A model generated the notes under the pieces. The model ran no database searches, was not told where the DNA came from, and worked only from the letters and a program-made list of their open reading frames with translations. Below, piece after piece: positions 50,637 to 59,700 of a stretch of DNA of 64,000 nt. The translations under genes were made by a program, and so were the position numbers. The DNA is taken from positions 23,955 through 87,954 of the forward strand of contig CAMUFJ010000002.1 in NCBI GenBank assembly GCA_947088135.1, written 5' to 3'. Numbering within the stretch: the stretch's first letter is position 1; each line of letters starts with the position of its first letter. This DNA is from an uncultured Clostridia bacterium (lineage in GTDB: Bacteria > Bacillota > Clostridia > Christensenellales > Borkfalkiaceae).

Positions 50637-52220
50637 TCAATACTTGTCGGGCAAATCGTTCAAAAACAGCACGCAATCCCCCGCCGAGAGCGAAGCAAGT
50701 TTTGCGACCGCTTCGTCCAATGCGGGAACGATGACGAGCCGTTCCTCCTCGCCCCCCGCCTGCAAGTATCCCCTGCGTACGGGCAGCACTCGCGTTTCGC
50801 CGACCAAAATCACAAGGTCGAGCCCCGCGAACAGTTCGCCGAGTTCCGCATTCTTCTCCTCTTCCAAATCGCCGAGCTCCACAAGCCCCGGCGTGATGAC
50901 GCACTTCTTCCCCGAAAATGCCCGAAGCGCTTCCACCGCGTTTTTCGCGCCCTCGAAGTTGGAATTGTAGGAATCGTCCAAGATATGAAGCCCGTTCCCC
51001 TCCCGCTTTTCCAATCGGTGCGGGACGGGTCGAATGTCCGCCACGGCTTCCGCAATCTCCTCCGCCGACATGCCGAGTTCCAAACAAAGCGCCGCCGCAA
51101 GCGCAACGTTTTGCGCCGTCTGCCGACCGTATAGAGAAAGCTTTACGGGCAAACGTTTCTCGCCCAAGCACAACGTGAACGCCACGCCTTCCTCGGAAAG
51201 GACGATCTCCTCCGCGGCAAAATCCTGTCCTTCCTTGCTCGCCGTTTCGCAAAAATCGACTGCCGTTTTACCCAAAACGCAACACTTTGCAAATAGCGCA
51301 AGCTCGCGCTTTTCCGCGCGGATCGCCTCCAAACTGCGGAATGTTTCCAAATGCTGACAAGTAACGCCCGTTACCAAACCGACCGAGGGGTTGACGATCT
51401 TGCAGAGCTCTTTGATATCTCCCGTTCTGCGCGCTCCCATTTCCGCCAAGAAAATATCGCAATCGACGCCCTGCTCGTTCACCGTGCGGGCGATGCCGAG
51501 GGGGGTGTTATAGGAAGCGGGAGTCGCGATAACGCGGTATTTGCGGGAAAGCATTGCCAAGGCGAAATTCTTTACGCTCGTTTTTCCGAAGCTCCCCGTA
51601 ATTCCCACCTTTCGGCAGGGGCTTTCGGCGAGTTTTTTCGCCGCGTTCTTAACGATCCTGCGATTGCGGGGCGTTTCGTAAACACGGACGAGCACGCCCG
51701 CCGCCGCAAGCACGAAGGGCGCAAGGAGGGGCAAAAGTGCAAACCACACGAAACGGAAAAGCGAATACCACTCGTTCCCGATCGCCAAGTCCACCGCCGT
51801 GCAGGCAAAGCACAGCCCGCAGGAAAACGCCATGAACAGCAGGGAAAAGACGATACTGAGGCGGATCATACGCGGAGTACTCTTTAAAGGCACTTTGAGC
51901 GCGCGTTTTTGCTCCGAAACAAAATAGAATGCACACAGCCCCGCAAAGGGAACGAGGGAAATCAAATTGGCAAGCCCGTGTCCCAAAAAGCAAAAGCAAA
52001 CGTTAAAGAGCGCGGTAAGCAAGGCTAAGGAAAGCGACAAAAGCGAGAGCCGCCGTCCCTCCAAATTTCCCTTGCGAAAACACCATTTTAAATACGCGCG
52101 TTCGGAATACCCCTCTTGCTGTAAAATAGCAAGCTGCCGCCGCGCGCAAAACTGCACGCAACAAGCCGCAAAGATTCCGCCCCAAACGAGCGCCCATATT
52201 AAGGAAGCAGGTATGTTCAT
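50637..52220 (-). CDS. murF: MurF-type Mur ligase with an N-terminal membrane domain
   Basis: MurF adds D-Ala-D-Ala to UDP-MurNAc-tripeptide. The ATG at 52220 overlaps the preceding stop as ATGA, with GAGGAG upstream, and gives 527 residues. The Mur central domain starts with GITGSFGKTS (206-215), followed by YNTPLGIA and EMGARRTGDI, which are MurF hallmarks, and HRLEKREGNGLHILDDSYNS near 400. Instead of the soluble UDP-binding domain 1, residues 1-180 hold five hydrophobic helices (about 4-22, 57-79, 83-101, 120-144, 153-178). Catalytic motifs look intact; how it binds the UDP-sugar is unclear. It is the last gene of its operon. Confidence 0.88.
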   Translation of the reverse strand: MNIPASLIWALVWGGIFAACCVQFCARRQLAILQQEGYSERAYLKWCFRKGNLEGRRLSLLSLSLALLTALFNVCFCFLGHGLANLISLVPFAGLCAFYFVSEQKRALKVPLKSTPRMIRLSIVFSLLFMAFSCGLCFACTAVDLAIGNEWYSLFRFVWFALLPLLAPFVLAAAGVLVRVYETPRNRRIVKNAAKKLAESPCRKVGITGSFGKTSVKNFALAMLSRKYRVIATPASYNTPLGIARTVNEQGVDCDIFLAEMGARRTGDIKELCKIVNPSVGLVTGVTCQHLETFRSLEAIRAEKRELALFAKCCVLGKTAVDFCETASKEGQDFAAEEIVLSEEGVAFTLCLGEKRLPVKLSLYGRQTAQNVALAAALCLELGMSAEEIAEAVADIRPVPHRLEKREGNGLHILDDSYNSNFEGAKNAVEALRAFSGKKCVITPGLVELGDLEEEKNAELGELFAGLDLVILVGETRVLPVRRGYLQAGGEEERLVIVPALDEAVAKLASLSAGDCVLFLNDLPDKY

Positions 52221-52915
52221 TGCAAAAACTCCTCCGCCGCCAATTCGAAGGCGAGCGGGTTCTCCAAATGCGCGAAGTGACCGCAGCCGCCCAACACGCA
52301 GAGCCTGCTCCCCTTTACGCACGAGAGATAGACCTCTATGGAGGAAAGCGGAGTTTCGCCGTCCCTATCGCCGTTAATAAACAGCACGGGACGGTCTATT
52401 TTCTTCGCGTCCTCCCGAAGATCTTCGTTTACGATTTTTTTATAGCTCTCCCGCATAAGCGGGGAAAGACTCCTGTATTCCGCACTGCCGAAGCGTTTTT
52501 CCGCATAGCGCGGCGCGATTTTCTTGACGAAGCGGTATGTTTTTACGCGCATTTTATAGCGGAGCGTACGCCTCGGCACGATGCCCGCGCAACCGCATAG
52601 AACGGCTCTGTCGAACGCGTCACCGCGGGAAAGGCATTTTACCGCAACTCTTCCCCCGAAGGAGTGGGCGATCACGTGCGGGTTTTCGATCTTCAACTCC
52701 GCGAGCGCTTCCGAAAGCCAGTCGGCATAATCGGAAACGGAATAGGCGGAAGGAAGGGATTCCGCGCCCCCGAAACCGGGAAAGTCGAGCGCGGTCACGC
52801 GGAATTTTTTGGAAAAATATTCCGTCTGCGGATAAAAGCTTTCCTTGGAGGAGAGATAGCCGTGCAAAAACACCAAGTCCTTACCCTCGCCTCTCTGCAA
52901 ATAAGACAGCTTCAA
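52217..52915 (-). CDS. Alpha/beta hydrolase
   Basis: This is a 232-residue alpha/beta-hydrolase fold protein. The oxyanion region FLHGYLSSKESF is at 17-28, the nucleophile elbow AHSFGGR near 83-89 (Ser 85), the acid in FINGDRDGETPLS near 173-185 and the catalytic His in GGCGHFAHLE near 209-218. The substrate is unknown. It overlaps rimI and murF by four bases each, so it is translated with the cell wall ligase, and a role near lipid or wall metabolism is possible but unproven. Confidence 0.88.
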   Translation of the reverse strand: MKLSYLQRGEGKDLVFLHGYLSSKESFYPQTEYFSKKFRVTALDFPGFGGAESLPSAYSVSDYADWLSEALAELKIENPHVIAHSFGGRVAVKCLSRGDAFDRAVLCGCAGIVPRRTLRYKMRVKTYRFVKKIAPRYAEKRFGSAEYRSLSPLMRESYKKIVNEDLREDAKKIDRPVLFINGDRDGETPLSSIEVYLSCVKGSRLCVLGGCGHFAHLENPLAFELAAEEFLQ

Positions 52916-53349
52916 ATAAGCTCCTTTTTCATAACGACGGCGTCCTCACCGTCGGGATAATAGCGGCTTCTGCAATACAATCCGCGAAAGCCGTTTTTGA
53001 GATACAAAAGCTGGGCAGGCGCGTTGGAAACGCGTACTTCGAGGAGCACCTGTTTCACCCCCCGCCGCTTCGCTTCGTTTATTAGGTTGTTCAAGATCCT
53101 GTTCCCGCGACCGCAGCGGCGGTACATTTCGGGCGTCGCGATCAGCTGAATCTCCGCTTCGTCGAGCACGACCGCCATACCGCCGTACGCCGTGATCGCG
53201 CCTTCCTCTTCAAGCAAAACCCCGTAAAAATGCTCCGAAAGAAAAGACTCCGCCAGCATCCGCCTGTTCCAGGGCGCAACAGAAAAGCATTCCTGTTCGA
53301 TGAGCGCGATCGCGTCGAGATCGCGCATTTCCCATACTCTTTCCGTCAC
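52912..53349 (-). CDS. rimI: Ribosomal protein S18 alanine N-acetyltransferase RimI
   Basis: This is a GNAT-fold acetyltransferase of 145 residues that modifies the S18 N terminus in well-studied bacteria. The acetyl-CoA loop reads RRCGRGNRILNNLI near 80-93, followed by VLLEVRVSNAPAQLLYLKNG near 103-122. The gene order tsaE-tsaB-rimI is conserved in Bacillota. It overlaps tsaB and the hydrolase by four bases. Confidence 0.92.
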   Translation of the reverse strand: MTERVWEMRDLDAIALIEQECFSVAPWNRRMLAESFLSEHFYGVLLEEEGAITAYGGMAVVLDEAEIQLIATPEMYRRCGRGNRILNNLINEAKRRGVKQVLLEVRVSNAPAQLLYLKNGFRGLYCRSRYYPDGEDAVVMKKELI

Positions 53350-53945
53350 CGTTTTTCCTCCGCCGAGCTCTTCCTTAAATACAGCGCTTCGAGCGCGGAG
53401 GGGAAGCCCGTTTTGCTCTTATCCTTCACCGCGAGCAGAAGCCCCTCGGCAACGTCCGCTTTGATCGCGTTCGGGTAGCTTCCGTCGGCACAAACGGGGC
53501 GGTAGCCGCGTTTCACGAGCGCCTCCGTTTCCTCACCGCTCAAAAAGGCGGGAGCGGCCTCCTCTCCCTTCTCGCCGTAAGCGCATGCATAAAAATTGCC
53601 GTGCCCCGCGCCCACAAGCGCCAAACGCTTTCCCGTTTCAGCGTATGCAAGCGTTTCGAAAGAGGTGATAGAAAGCGCAGGTTTGTCGAGCGCCAAGCAA
53701 AGTCCCTTCACGGTAGAAATGCCGATGCGGATCCCCGTAAACGACCCCGGCCCCGCCACGCAAGCGAAAAAGTCGCATTCGCCGGCACGCATATGCGCGC
53801 GGGACAGTGCGTCCTCGATTCGGGACATGAGCTCCACCGAATGCCTTTGCGCGCATTCGTCACCCGTGTATTTTACCGTATTTTCTCCGTTGACGGCGAC
53901 AACCGTAAGTCGCGCGCCGCTCGTATCGATGGCAAGAAATTTCAA
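53346..53945 (-). CDS. tsaB: tRNA threonylcarbamoyladenosine biosynthesis protein TsaB
   Basis: TsaB is the inactive Kae1-like partner of TsaD in t6A37 tRNA modification. The start is the TTG at 53945, giving MKFLAIDTSGARLTVVAVNG with GGGAGA upstream and a TTGA overlap with the tsaE stop. The longer open frame reads antisense-like low-complexity protein through tsaE and is rejected. It is 199 residues, with VAGPGSFTGIRIGISTVKGL near 66-85 as the family signature. tsaD and tsaC are not in the window. Confidence 0.93.
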   Translation of the reverse strand: MKFLAIDTSGARLTVVAVNGENTVKYTGDECAQRHSVELMSRIEDALSRAHMRAGECDFFACVAGPGSFTGIRIGISTVKGLCLALDKPALSITSFETLAYAETGKRLALVGAGHGNFYACAYGEKGEEAAPAFLSGEETEALVKRGYRPVCADGSYPNAIKADVAEGLLLAVKDKSKTGFPSALEALYLRKSSAEEKR

Positions 53946-54337
53946 AAACGTATCTCCCGCGCGTTCTCCCCGCGCTTGATGATTTCCACCCGTTTCACGC
54001 GTTCGGGAAGCAAGCCCGCAATATTTTTGCTCCATTCCACAAGGCAGATCCCGCCCGCTTCGAAGTAGTCGGCAAATCCCAAATTCCACGCTTGCTCCTC
54101 GCTCTCGATCCGGTAACAATCGAAATGGTACAAATTGCCGTACGCGTTCACGTAGGCGTAGGTCGGGCTCGTGACCTCCTCCGTTACGCCGAGCCCCTTC
54201 GCAATGCCTTTTGCGACGGCCGTCTTTCCCGCGCCCATTTCACCTTCCAACAGAACGGTGTCTCCCGCGCGCAGGGCTTTTCCGTATTGTATCGCCCATT
54301 TGAGCGTTTCCTCCTCGGAGGAAGAAAAAAATCTCAT
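53942..54337 (-). CDS. tsaE: tRNA threonylcarbamoyladenosine biosynthesis ATPase TsaE
   Basis: TsaE is the P-loop ATPase of the TsaBDE complex. It has 131 residues, with Walker A LEGEMGAGKTAVAKG near 36-50 and the family FDCYRIESEEQAWNLGF segment near 74-90. It is the first gene of tsaE-tsaB-rimI-hydrolase-murF, all joined by four-base overlaps. The ATG lies six bases after a perfect TATAAT, and the AGAGG between them is too close to act as a ribosome-binding site, so a leaderless mRNA is predicted. Confidence 0.95.
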   Translation of the reverse strand: MRFFSSSEEETLKWAIQYGKALRAGDTVLLEGEMGAGKTAVAKGIAKGLGVTEEVTSPTYAYVNAYGNLYHFDCYRIESEEQAWNLGFADYFEAGGICLVEWSKNIAGLLPERVKRVEIIKRGENAREIRF

Positions 54338-54343
54338 GCCTCT

Positions 54344-54372
54344 ATTATAGCATACCCATGCAAATAATTCAA
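54344..54372 (-). promoter_or_regulatory. Promoter of the tsaE-murF operon, abutting the start codon
   Basis: On the minus strand, TTGAAT (54367-54372), a 17-base spacer and TATAAT (54344-54349), then six bases to the ATG. Confidence 0.82.
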
Positions 54373-54385
54373 GATTTTTTTGGGG

Positions 54386-55132
54386 CTATTCTTTCTCCGC
54401 GCGTTTTTTTGCCCGCTCCTCTTTGCGCCTTCTGCGCGCCGTAGCCAATTTTTTATCGAACCGCGCGGAAGTGATTTGAATAAAGCGGGACAGCGGTTTA
54501 TACAGCACGAACACCGCGATGCTGATACTCACGCTCTTGATGGCGTTGAAAGCGAGAACGTAATACCACACGGTATCGAAAAATTCCTGCCCCGAAAGCG
54601 ACCCGAACGCATGAAACACTTCGCCGAAGAAGGGGAAGTTTATGTAACGGTTTACGAGAAAGCTCACACCGATCTGTAACACGCAGGCGACGGCGAGGAG
54701 CGTACACACCCAGCCCTTGCCCTTTAAAAAGCGATATCCCACCGACGGCACGATTACGTAGGCAAAGGACATGATGAAGTTTGCAAGCTCCCCCACTCCC
54801 ATGGTGGAAGAATCGGCAAGGCACAACAGTTCTTTGACGAGAATGGAAACGATCACTTCCACCGGTCCGAATAAAAAGCCCTCGAACAGGAAAAATACGT
54901 TCGCAAAATCGAGCTTTAAAAAGGACACTGCGGGGAATATGGGAAATTCCAAAAAAGTGACCACGTACGCAAGCGCGGTAAACAGCGCGATATACGCAAT
55001 GCGCGCCGCCGTAAAATGTGCAAAAAATACCGCGCGGACGCGCGTTCCGCGCCCTTTGCGCTCTTTCGCTTCGCTTCCTTCCGTTTGAAGGATTTCCGTT
55101 TCTTCCGTTTGAAGAGTTTCGGTTTCTTCCAT
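54386..55132 (-). CDS. ribU: ECF riboflavin transporter substrate-binding component RibU
   Basis: RibU is the membrane S-component for riboflavin, working with a shared ECF module not encoded here. I choose the second ATG (55132), which sits eight bases after GGAGG, giving 248 residues. An acidic, Glu/Thr-rich N-terminal tail (about 1-30) precedes six hydrophobic helices. Family motifs include LKLDFANVFFLFEGFLFGPV near 76-95 and TMGVGELANFIMSFAYV near 115-131. The C-terminal tail is strongly basic. The FMN riboswitch upstream supports the substrate. Confidence 0.92.
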   Translation of the reverse strand: MEETETLQTEETEILQTEGSEAKERKGRGTRVRAVFFAHFTAARIAYIALFTALAYVVTFLEFPIFPAVSFLKLDFANVFFLFEGFLFGPVEVIVSILVKELLCLADSSTMGVGELANFIMSFAYVIVPSVGYRFLKGKGWVCTLLAVACVLQIGVSFLVNRYINFPFFGEVFHAFGSLSGQEFFDTVWYYVLAFNAIKSVSISIAVFVLYKPLSRFIQITSARFDKKLATARRRRKEERAKKRAEKE

Positions 55133-55184
55133 ATCCATTCCCTCCGTTTATTCAATCGCAAATATTATCGTGACGGCTTTGAAC

Positions 55185-55211
55185 AAAAAAAGCGCCCCGG
55201 AAAAGGGGCGC
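55185..55211 (-). terminator. Terminator controlled by the FMN riboswitch
   Basis: GCGCCCC/GGGGCGC (55192-55198 with 55205-55211), loop of six, then seven Ts on the minus strand, between the aptamer and ribU. Confidence 0.85.
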
Positions 55212-55242
55212 AAAAACACGCAAAAAATACGCTTTTACTTTT

Positions 55243-55352
55243 ATCATCCGGACTTTAACCGTCGGTACGGGAATTGCACCCGTTCGGGAACGCAAAGGCG
55301 TTCTTCGCAGACTGTACTGCCGGTGGAGAATTTCACTCCGCCCCAAAGTAAT
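55243..55352 (-). promoter_or_regulatory. FMN riboswitch (RFN element)
   Basis: On the minus strand the RFN blocks appear in order: GGGGCGGAGTGAAATTCTCC, ACCGGCAGTA, GGGTGCAATTCCCGTACCGA and CGGTTAAAGTCCGGATG. These match the conserved junction and loop sequences of FMN riboswitches. It is followed by a hairpin terminator and ribU, so FMN is expected to switch transcription off. Confidence 0.95.
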
Positions 55353-55413
55353 ATTCAACTGTCGATATTATAACACGGATTTCCGCTCCGTGCAAGCGTT
55401 TGAAGCACATTTC

Positions 55414-56604
55414 TCAAAATGACGCTTTGATTTCCTTTGCAAGCGCGCTTAGCGCCTCCCTTCCTTTTTCGTCGAGCGCGGAAACAAAGGACGTTTTTTC
55501 GCCGATCTTCGTCATATTTTTGAGCTGGGAGAGCAAGGCTTCCATCTGTGCGCCCGCCTGCGGAGCCCAGCTCCCGTTGTCCACCACCGCAAATTTGCGA
55601 TTTTGGAAGTTATGCGATTTGAGCTCGGCAAGCAGAGCCTCCATGCTCGAAAAGATGCCGCCGTTGTAGGTGCAGGACAAAAAGACCGAATGTGAATAGC
55701 GGAATGCCTCGGCAAGCAATTCGCTCACGTGGGTGACGGAGGTATCGTACACGCGCACCTCCAACCCCAAACGGGCAAGCTCGGCGGCGAGCACCTCCGC
55801 GGCATTCTGCACGTGCCCGTAAATGGAGGCGTAAAACACGGCGACGCCCTTTTCCTCCGCCTCGTAACGGCTCCAAATATCGTATTTTTCGAGATAACGC
55901 CCGAAGTCCTTTCTCCAAACAGGCCCGTGCAGAGGGCAAACGGTACGGATATCGAGCGCGGACGCCTTTTTCAACACGCTTTGCACCTGAACGCCGTATT
56001 TGCCAACAATATTCATATAGTACCTGCGCGCGTCGCTTAAAAAGTCGCGTTCGAAATGCACTTCGTCGGCAAAGATGCTCCCGCCGAGCGCGCCGAACGT
56101 GCCGAACGCGTCCGCCGTGAAGAGAGTATGCGCCGTTTCGTCGTACGAAAACATGACCTCGGGCCAATGCACCATGGGCGCGAACAAAAAGCGTAGCGTA
56201 TGCTTGCCCAAGGAAAGGGTATCGCCGTCCTTCACGACAAGGGGCTCCCCCTTGTAACCGTAAAAATTCTGCAACATCTGCGCTGTTTTTTGGTTGCAAA
56301 CCACCTTCGTGACGGGATATTTCTCCGCAAAGCGGGAAAAGCTTGCGGAATGGTCTGGCTCCATGTGGTGAACGATGAGGTAATCGGGCGCGCGCCCGCC
56401 GAGCACGTGCTCCAAATTGTCGAAGTAGAGCGCGCCGACGGAGTCGTCCACCGTATCGAACACGGCGGTTTTCTCGTCTTCGAGCACGTAGGAGTTGTAA
56501 GAAACGCCGCGCGGAACGGGGTAGGCGCTTTCGAACAGGGCAATACGCCTGTCGCTTCCGCCGATGTAACTGAGTCCTTCTTGAATTTTGATAACGTTAT
56601 GCAT
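55414..56604 (-). CDS. FprA-type flavodiiron protein
   Basis: Flavodiiron proteins reduce oxygen or nitric oxide in anaerobes. It has 396 residues from the ATG at 56604, which follows TGGAG. The N-terminal metallo-beta-lactamase domain carries the di-iron ligands in HHMEPDHSASF near 80-90 and later His/Asp in MVHWPEVMF and DAFGTFGA, with CPLHGPVW near 222. The C-terminal flavodoxin domain begins near 250 (VAVFYASIYGHVQNAA) and binds FMN. No rubredoxin domain is fused. It is probably a single unit with a hairpin terminator just upstream for the next operon. Confidence 0.95.
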   Translation of the reverse strand: MHNVIKIQEGLSYIGGSDRRIALFESAYPVPRGVSYNSYVLEDEKTAVFDTVDDSVGALYFDNLEHVLGGRAPDYLIVHHMEPDHSASFSRFAEKYPVTKVVCNQKTAQMLQNFYGYKGEPLVVKDGDTLSLGKHTLRFLFAPMVHWPEVMFSYDETAHTLFTADAFGTFGALGGSIFADEVHFERDFLSDARRYYMNIVGKYGVQVQSVLKKASALDIRTVCPLHGPVWRKDFGRYLEKYDIWSRYEAEEKGVAVFYASIYGHVQNAAEVLAAELARLGLEVRVYDTSVTHVSELLAEAFRYSHSVFLSCTYNGGIFSSMEALLAELKSHNFQNRKFAVVDNGSWAPQAGAQMEALLSQLKNMTKIGEKTSFVSALDEKGREALSALAKEIKASF

Positions 56605-56636
56605 AAATCGCTCCAAAAAAGTATTCTATTTCATTA

Positions 56637-56684
56637 TTCCTAAAAAAACGGGAACGCAAACCCAACCCGCGTTTTTTTAGGAAA
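56637..56684 (-). terminator. Terminator of the large envelope-gene operon
   Basis: CCTAAAAAAACGGG pairs, with a small bulge, with CCCGCGTTTTTTTAGG. It lies between the end of the 1,705-residue protein gene and the flavodiiron gene. Confidence 0.75.
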
Positions 56685-56719
56685 AACATGACGAAGAATT
56701 GCGAAGTTTATCGGAATCA

Positions 56720-59700
56720 TTACGGGTATTGCCGTAAAAATTCTACGATCTGCGCATAGGTAAGTGCGTCGTAGTCGGAACGGGAAACAGCGCTGATAAT
56801 GCTCTTCCCGCTCCCCGCCGTGAGAACGTACACCGCTTCCTTGGCGGGCGTTCTGTAACTGTCGATCGCGAGAATGATATTGCCGATCCGATAACGGATC
56901 GCGTCAAACTCGCAGAGAAGCTCCAAGTGATCGCGCAAGGCGAGAATATCCGATACAGTTTCAAACTTGGGAATGCTAAGCGAATTGCCCGTACCGCACA
57001 CGTCGAGCACCTCGAAGAGCTTCAAAAGAGCGGATTCGCTCAATATCGCGGTGCCCCTGTCGGACACGTCCTTGCCCGTTATAACGCTGTCCATGCCCAT
57101 GACCATACCGCTGTTCAGCTCTACAATCTTCTTGGTAAGCGTGGCGCGCATCACGACGCTCCGCGTCATGACTTCGCGGTGCTCCGCGTCGGGCAGAACC
57201 ATGTGATCGGCAACGTTCCACCCCGAAAGCTTTCCGCCGTTTCCCTCTAAGGCGAGGTATGCGTCGATGAGCGCGGCGAGCTCTGTCGCTTTTACCGATT
57301 CTCCGTCCATTTGTGAAACGGGTATCACGAGCTCTTTATTTTGAACGAGGTTCTTAGTGAGCGCCGCCGCCGCAAGATAGGAGCGGGGCGAAGGCGTCAG
57401 TCCGCCGCCGACGGGCTCGACGTATTTTCTCAGTCCGTCCACCGAACCGAGCGTGTATTCGGACACGTCCCTGCCGTCGAGAATTTCCACAAGCTCCCTG
57501 ATTTCGTTTTGTTTGTAGATTTTCAGATCGTCGCGGTAAGCCTTGGAGTGGTCGGCAAGCTCGCCGTGCTTTTCGATCTCGCCCTGCACCTTTTTCGTGA
57601 TGATGCCTCCCGAAAGCGAGGATTCGTACAGTACGCCGAGGCGGGTTTGGGGAGGACGGTACGCACTCTCGCGGTTGAGCGTTTTGATCTCGTCCGTAAA
57701 GTTGTGCGTCTTGAAATCGTCGAGCGTCGCGATGCCCAGTTCGTCCATGGAATCGAGAAGGGATGCGACCTCCTCCTCGGGATAAATACCCATTTCGTCC
57801 TTAATGCCGCCGCGCACCGCGGGGTCGATGAGATCGTCCGTGATTCCGCCGTCGATTTTATAAGTGACAACGCCTCCCATGACCTTGGAGGCAAACATTA
57901 CGCCAAGGCGGGTTTCTCCCGAATCGGGGCGGAGTTTGCTCGCCCCGCCGAGCGATTTAAGATCTTCGAATTCGTAATCTTGGAGTTCGTCGAGATTTTT
58001 GATTTCCAACTCGTTCACGCCGTCCACCAACGCGGCGATCTCCTGCTTTTTATAGTAAGTTTCTTCTCCCTTGATATTTTGGAGCACCGCCTTGTCGATC
58101 ATCGCCTGCTTTTCGTCGGTATCGCTCAAAAGAGCGTCGTCAAGCTGTTCGGTAAGCATACTGCGGATAATGACGGAGGGATACACGACGTCGAGCCTGG
58201 TTCTCGTAGGATAGCCCTCCGCGGGCTCGTTGAGCGTGAGCGCCTTGTCCTTCACCTTTCCGTCGATATCCTCCGTTTCATTGAGAATATCGATATCGAA
58301 TAGCTTCACCGCGACGGAAAGCGCGCCCACTTCGCTCTGCATATAGTAACCGTCCAAGCCCTTCGCGTTTTGGATCGCCGTCTTGTTCGCCACGCCGTCG
58401 AGCGCGTCGTCAAGCCGAATTGTGAGGTTATGCCTGATGACGGTGGATGCGTAGACGACTTCGAGCTTGCTCTGTCCGTCTACAACCCCCGAACGGGTAT
58501 CGAGCAAAGGAATGAGCTCGGACAGGCGACCCGTGATCCCGCTCTCCGAAAGGTCGATCTCCTCCGCTCCCGCGCTCACGTCGAACAGCTCGTCCAAACT
58601 GTTGACGAGTGCGGGAAGCTCCGCGTACCAAATGCTCGTTTCGCCGTACCGTTCGAGCTCCGCCCTGCTCCCGGCCTGTTCCAAGGCGGAGGGCATGGAA
58701 AGCGCCTCCTTCATCTCGCTGCTCGTCACGATATAGTTGACGATAGACGCGGAAACGATATTACTGCTTCTGAGCTTGCTCTTGTTCTCCACGAGCTTTC
58801 TCAAAATATCCGCCGCGTCCATTTCCGAATTGAAACCAAAGGCGTTGAGCTCGGAAAGAATGGTGCGAAGCTCCTGCTTTTTGATAAGACTGTCCAAAAC
58901 GTCGTCTTCGAGCACGACGGTAGCCGAAGCGGGAATGATCAGCGTGAAGCCGTCGCCCGTGCCGTCCTGCTCGCACAAAGAATTGGAGAAAGTGTAATGA
59001 AGCACGCTCGACTCCAACAGCACGTCGATGGACTTCGCGTCCAATTCGCCCAAAATATCCATGAGCTCGTCGTCATTCAGCTTGCCGTTTAATATGTCTT
59101 CCAAATGTCCGTCGAGCTTGTCGAGCGCGGATACGAGCTTGCGAATCTCGCCGGGACGCCCCGCGACGTCCGACGCCCAGCCGTCTAAATTTTCGGGAAT
59201 ATCGGTATCGAGAGAGCGCGGGATCACCACGAGCCCGTTCCCCCTCATCTGTTTGACGAGAACGTTTGCGATCGTCCCCTCCATGATGCCGTTGCCGCCA
59301 TCCAAAAACGCGCGAAGCGTTTGGTTGTCGAGAAGGTCTACGATTTGGGCAACGTCGTAGCCGTCGCCCAAGAACGGCATAATGATATCCGCAAGCACGG
59401 GCAGTTCGTCGAAGATTTGCTTCAATTCGTCCTTTACGATGAAGTTGACCGCTTCGCCTGCCGTATTGCGCTCCCGCGAGGAATAGGGAACCGCCAGAAT
59501 GCCCTGCCCCTTTTCGATGAACATGGCGGACACGACGGAACGCAGAAGCGCAGATTCGGTGAGGTAGTCGGCAAGGGTGAGCCCGAGTCCGTCCTTTTTC
59601 ACGACCGCGTCCGCAAGCAGATCCATCAGATCGGATATCTCGATCTTTTCCGCCCCTTCGAAGAGCATATCGAAGAGTTCTTTATTGTCCTTATCTCCCA

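Noticed and set aside
53946..54119. Longer N-terminal extension of the tsaB frame
   Set aside because: It overlaps tsaE almost fully and reads as low-complexity sequence; the TTG at 53945 with TTGA overlap fits the family start.
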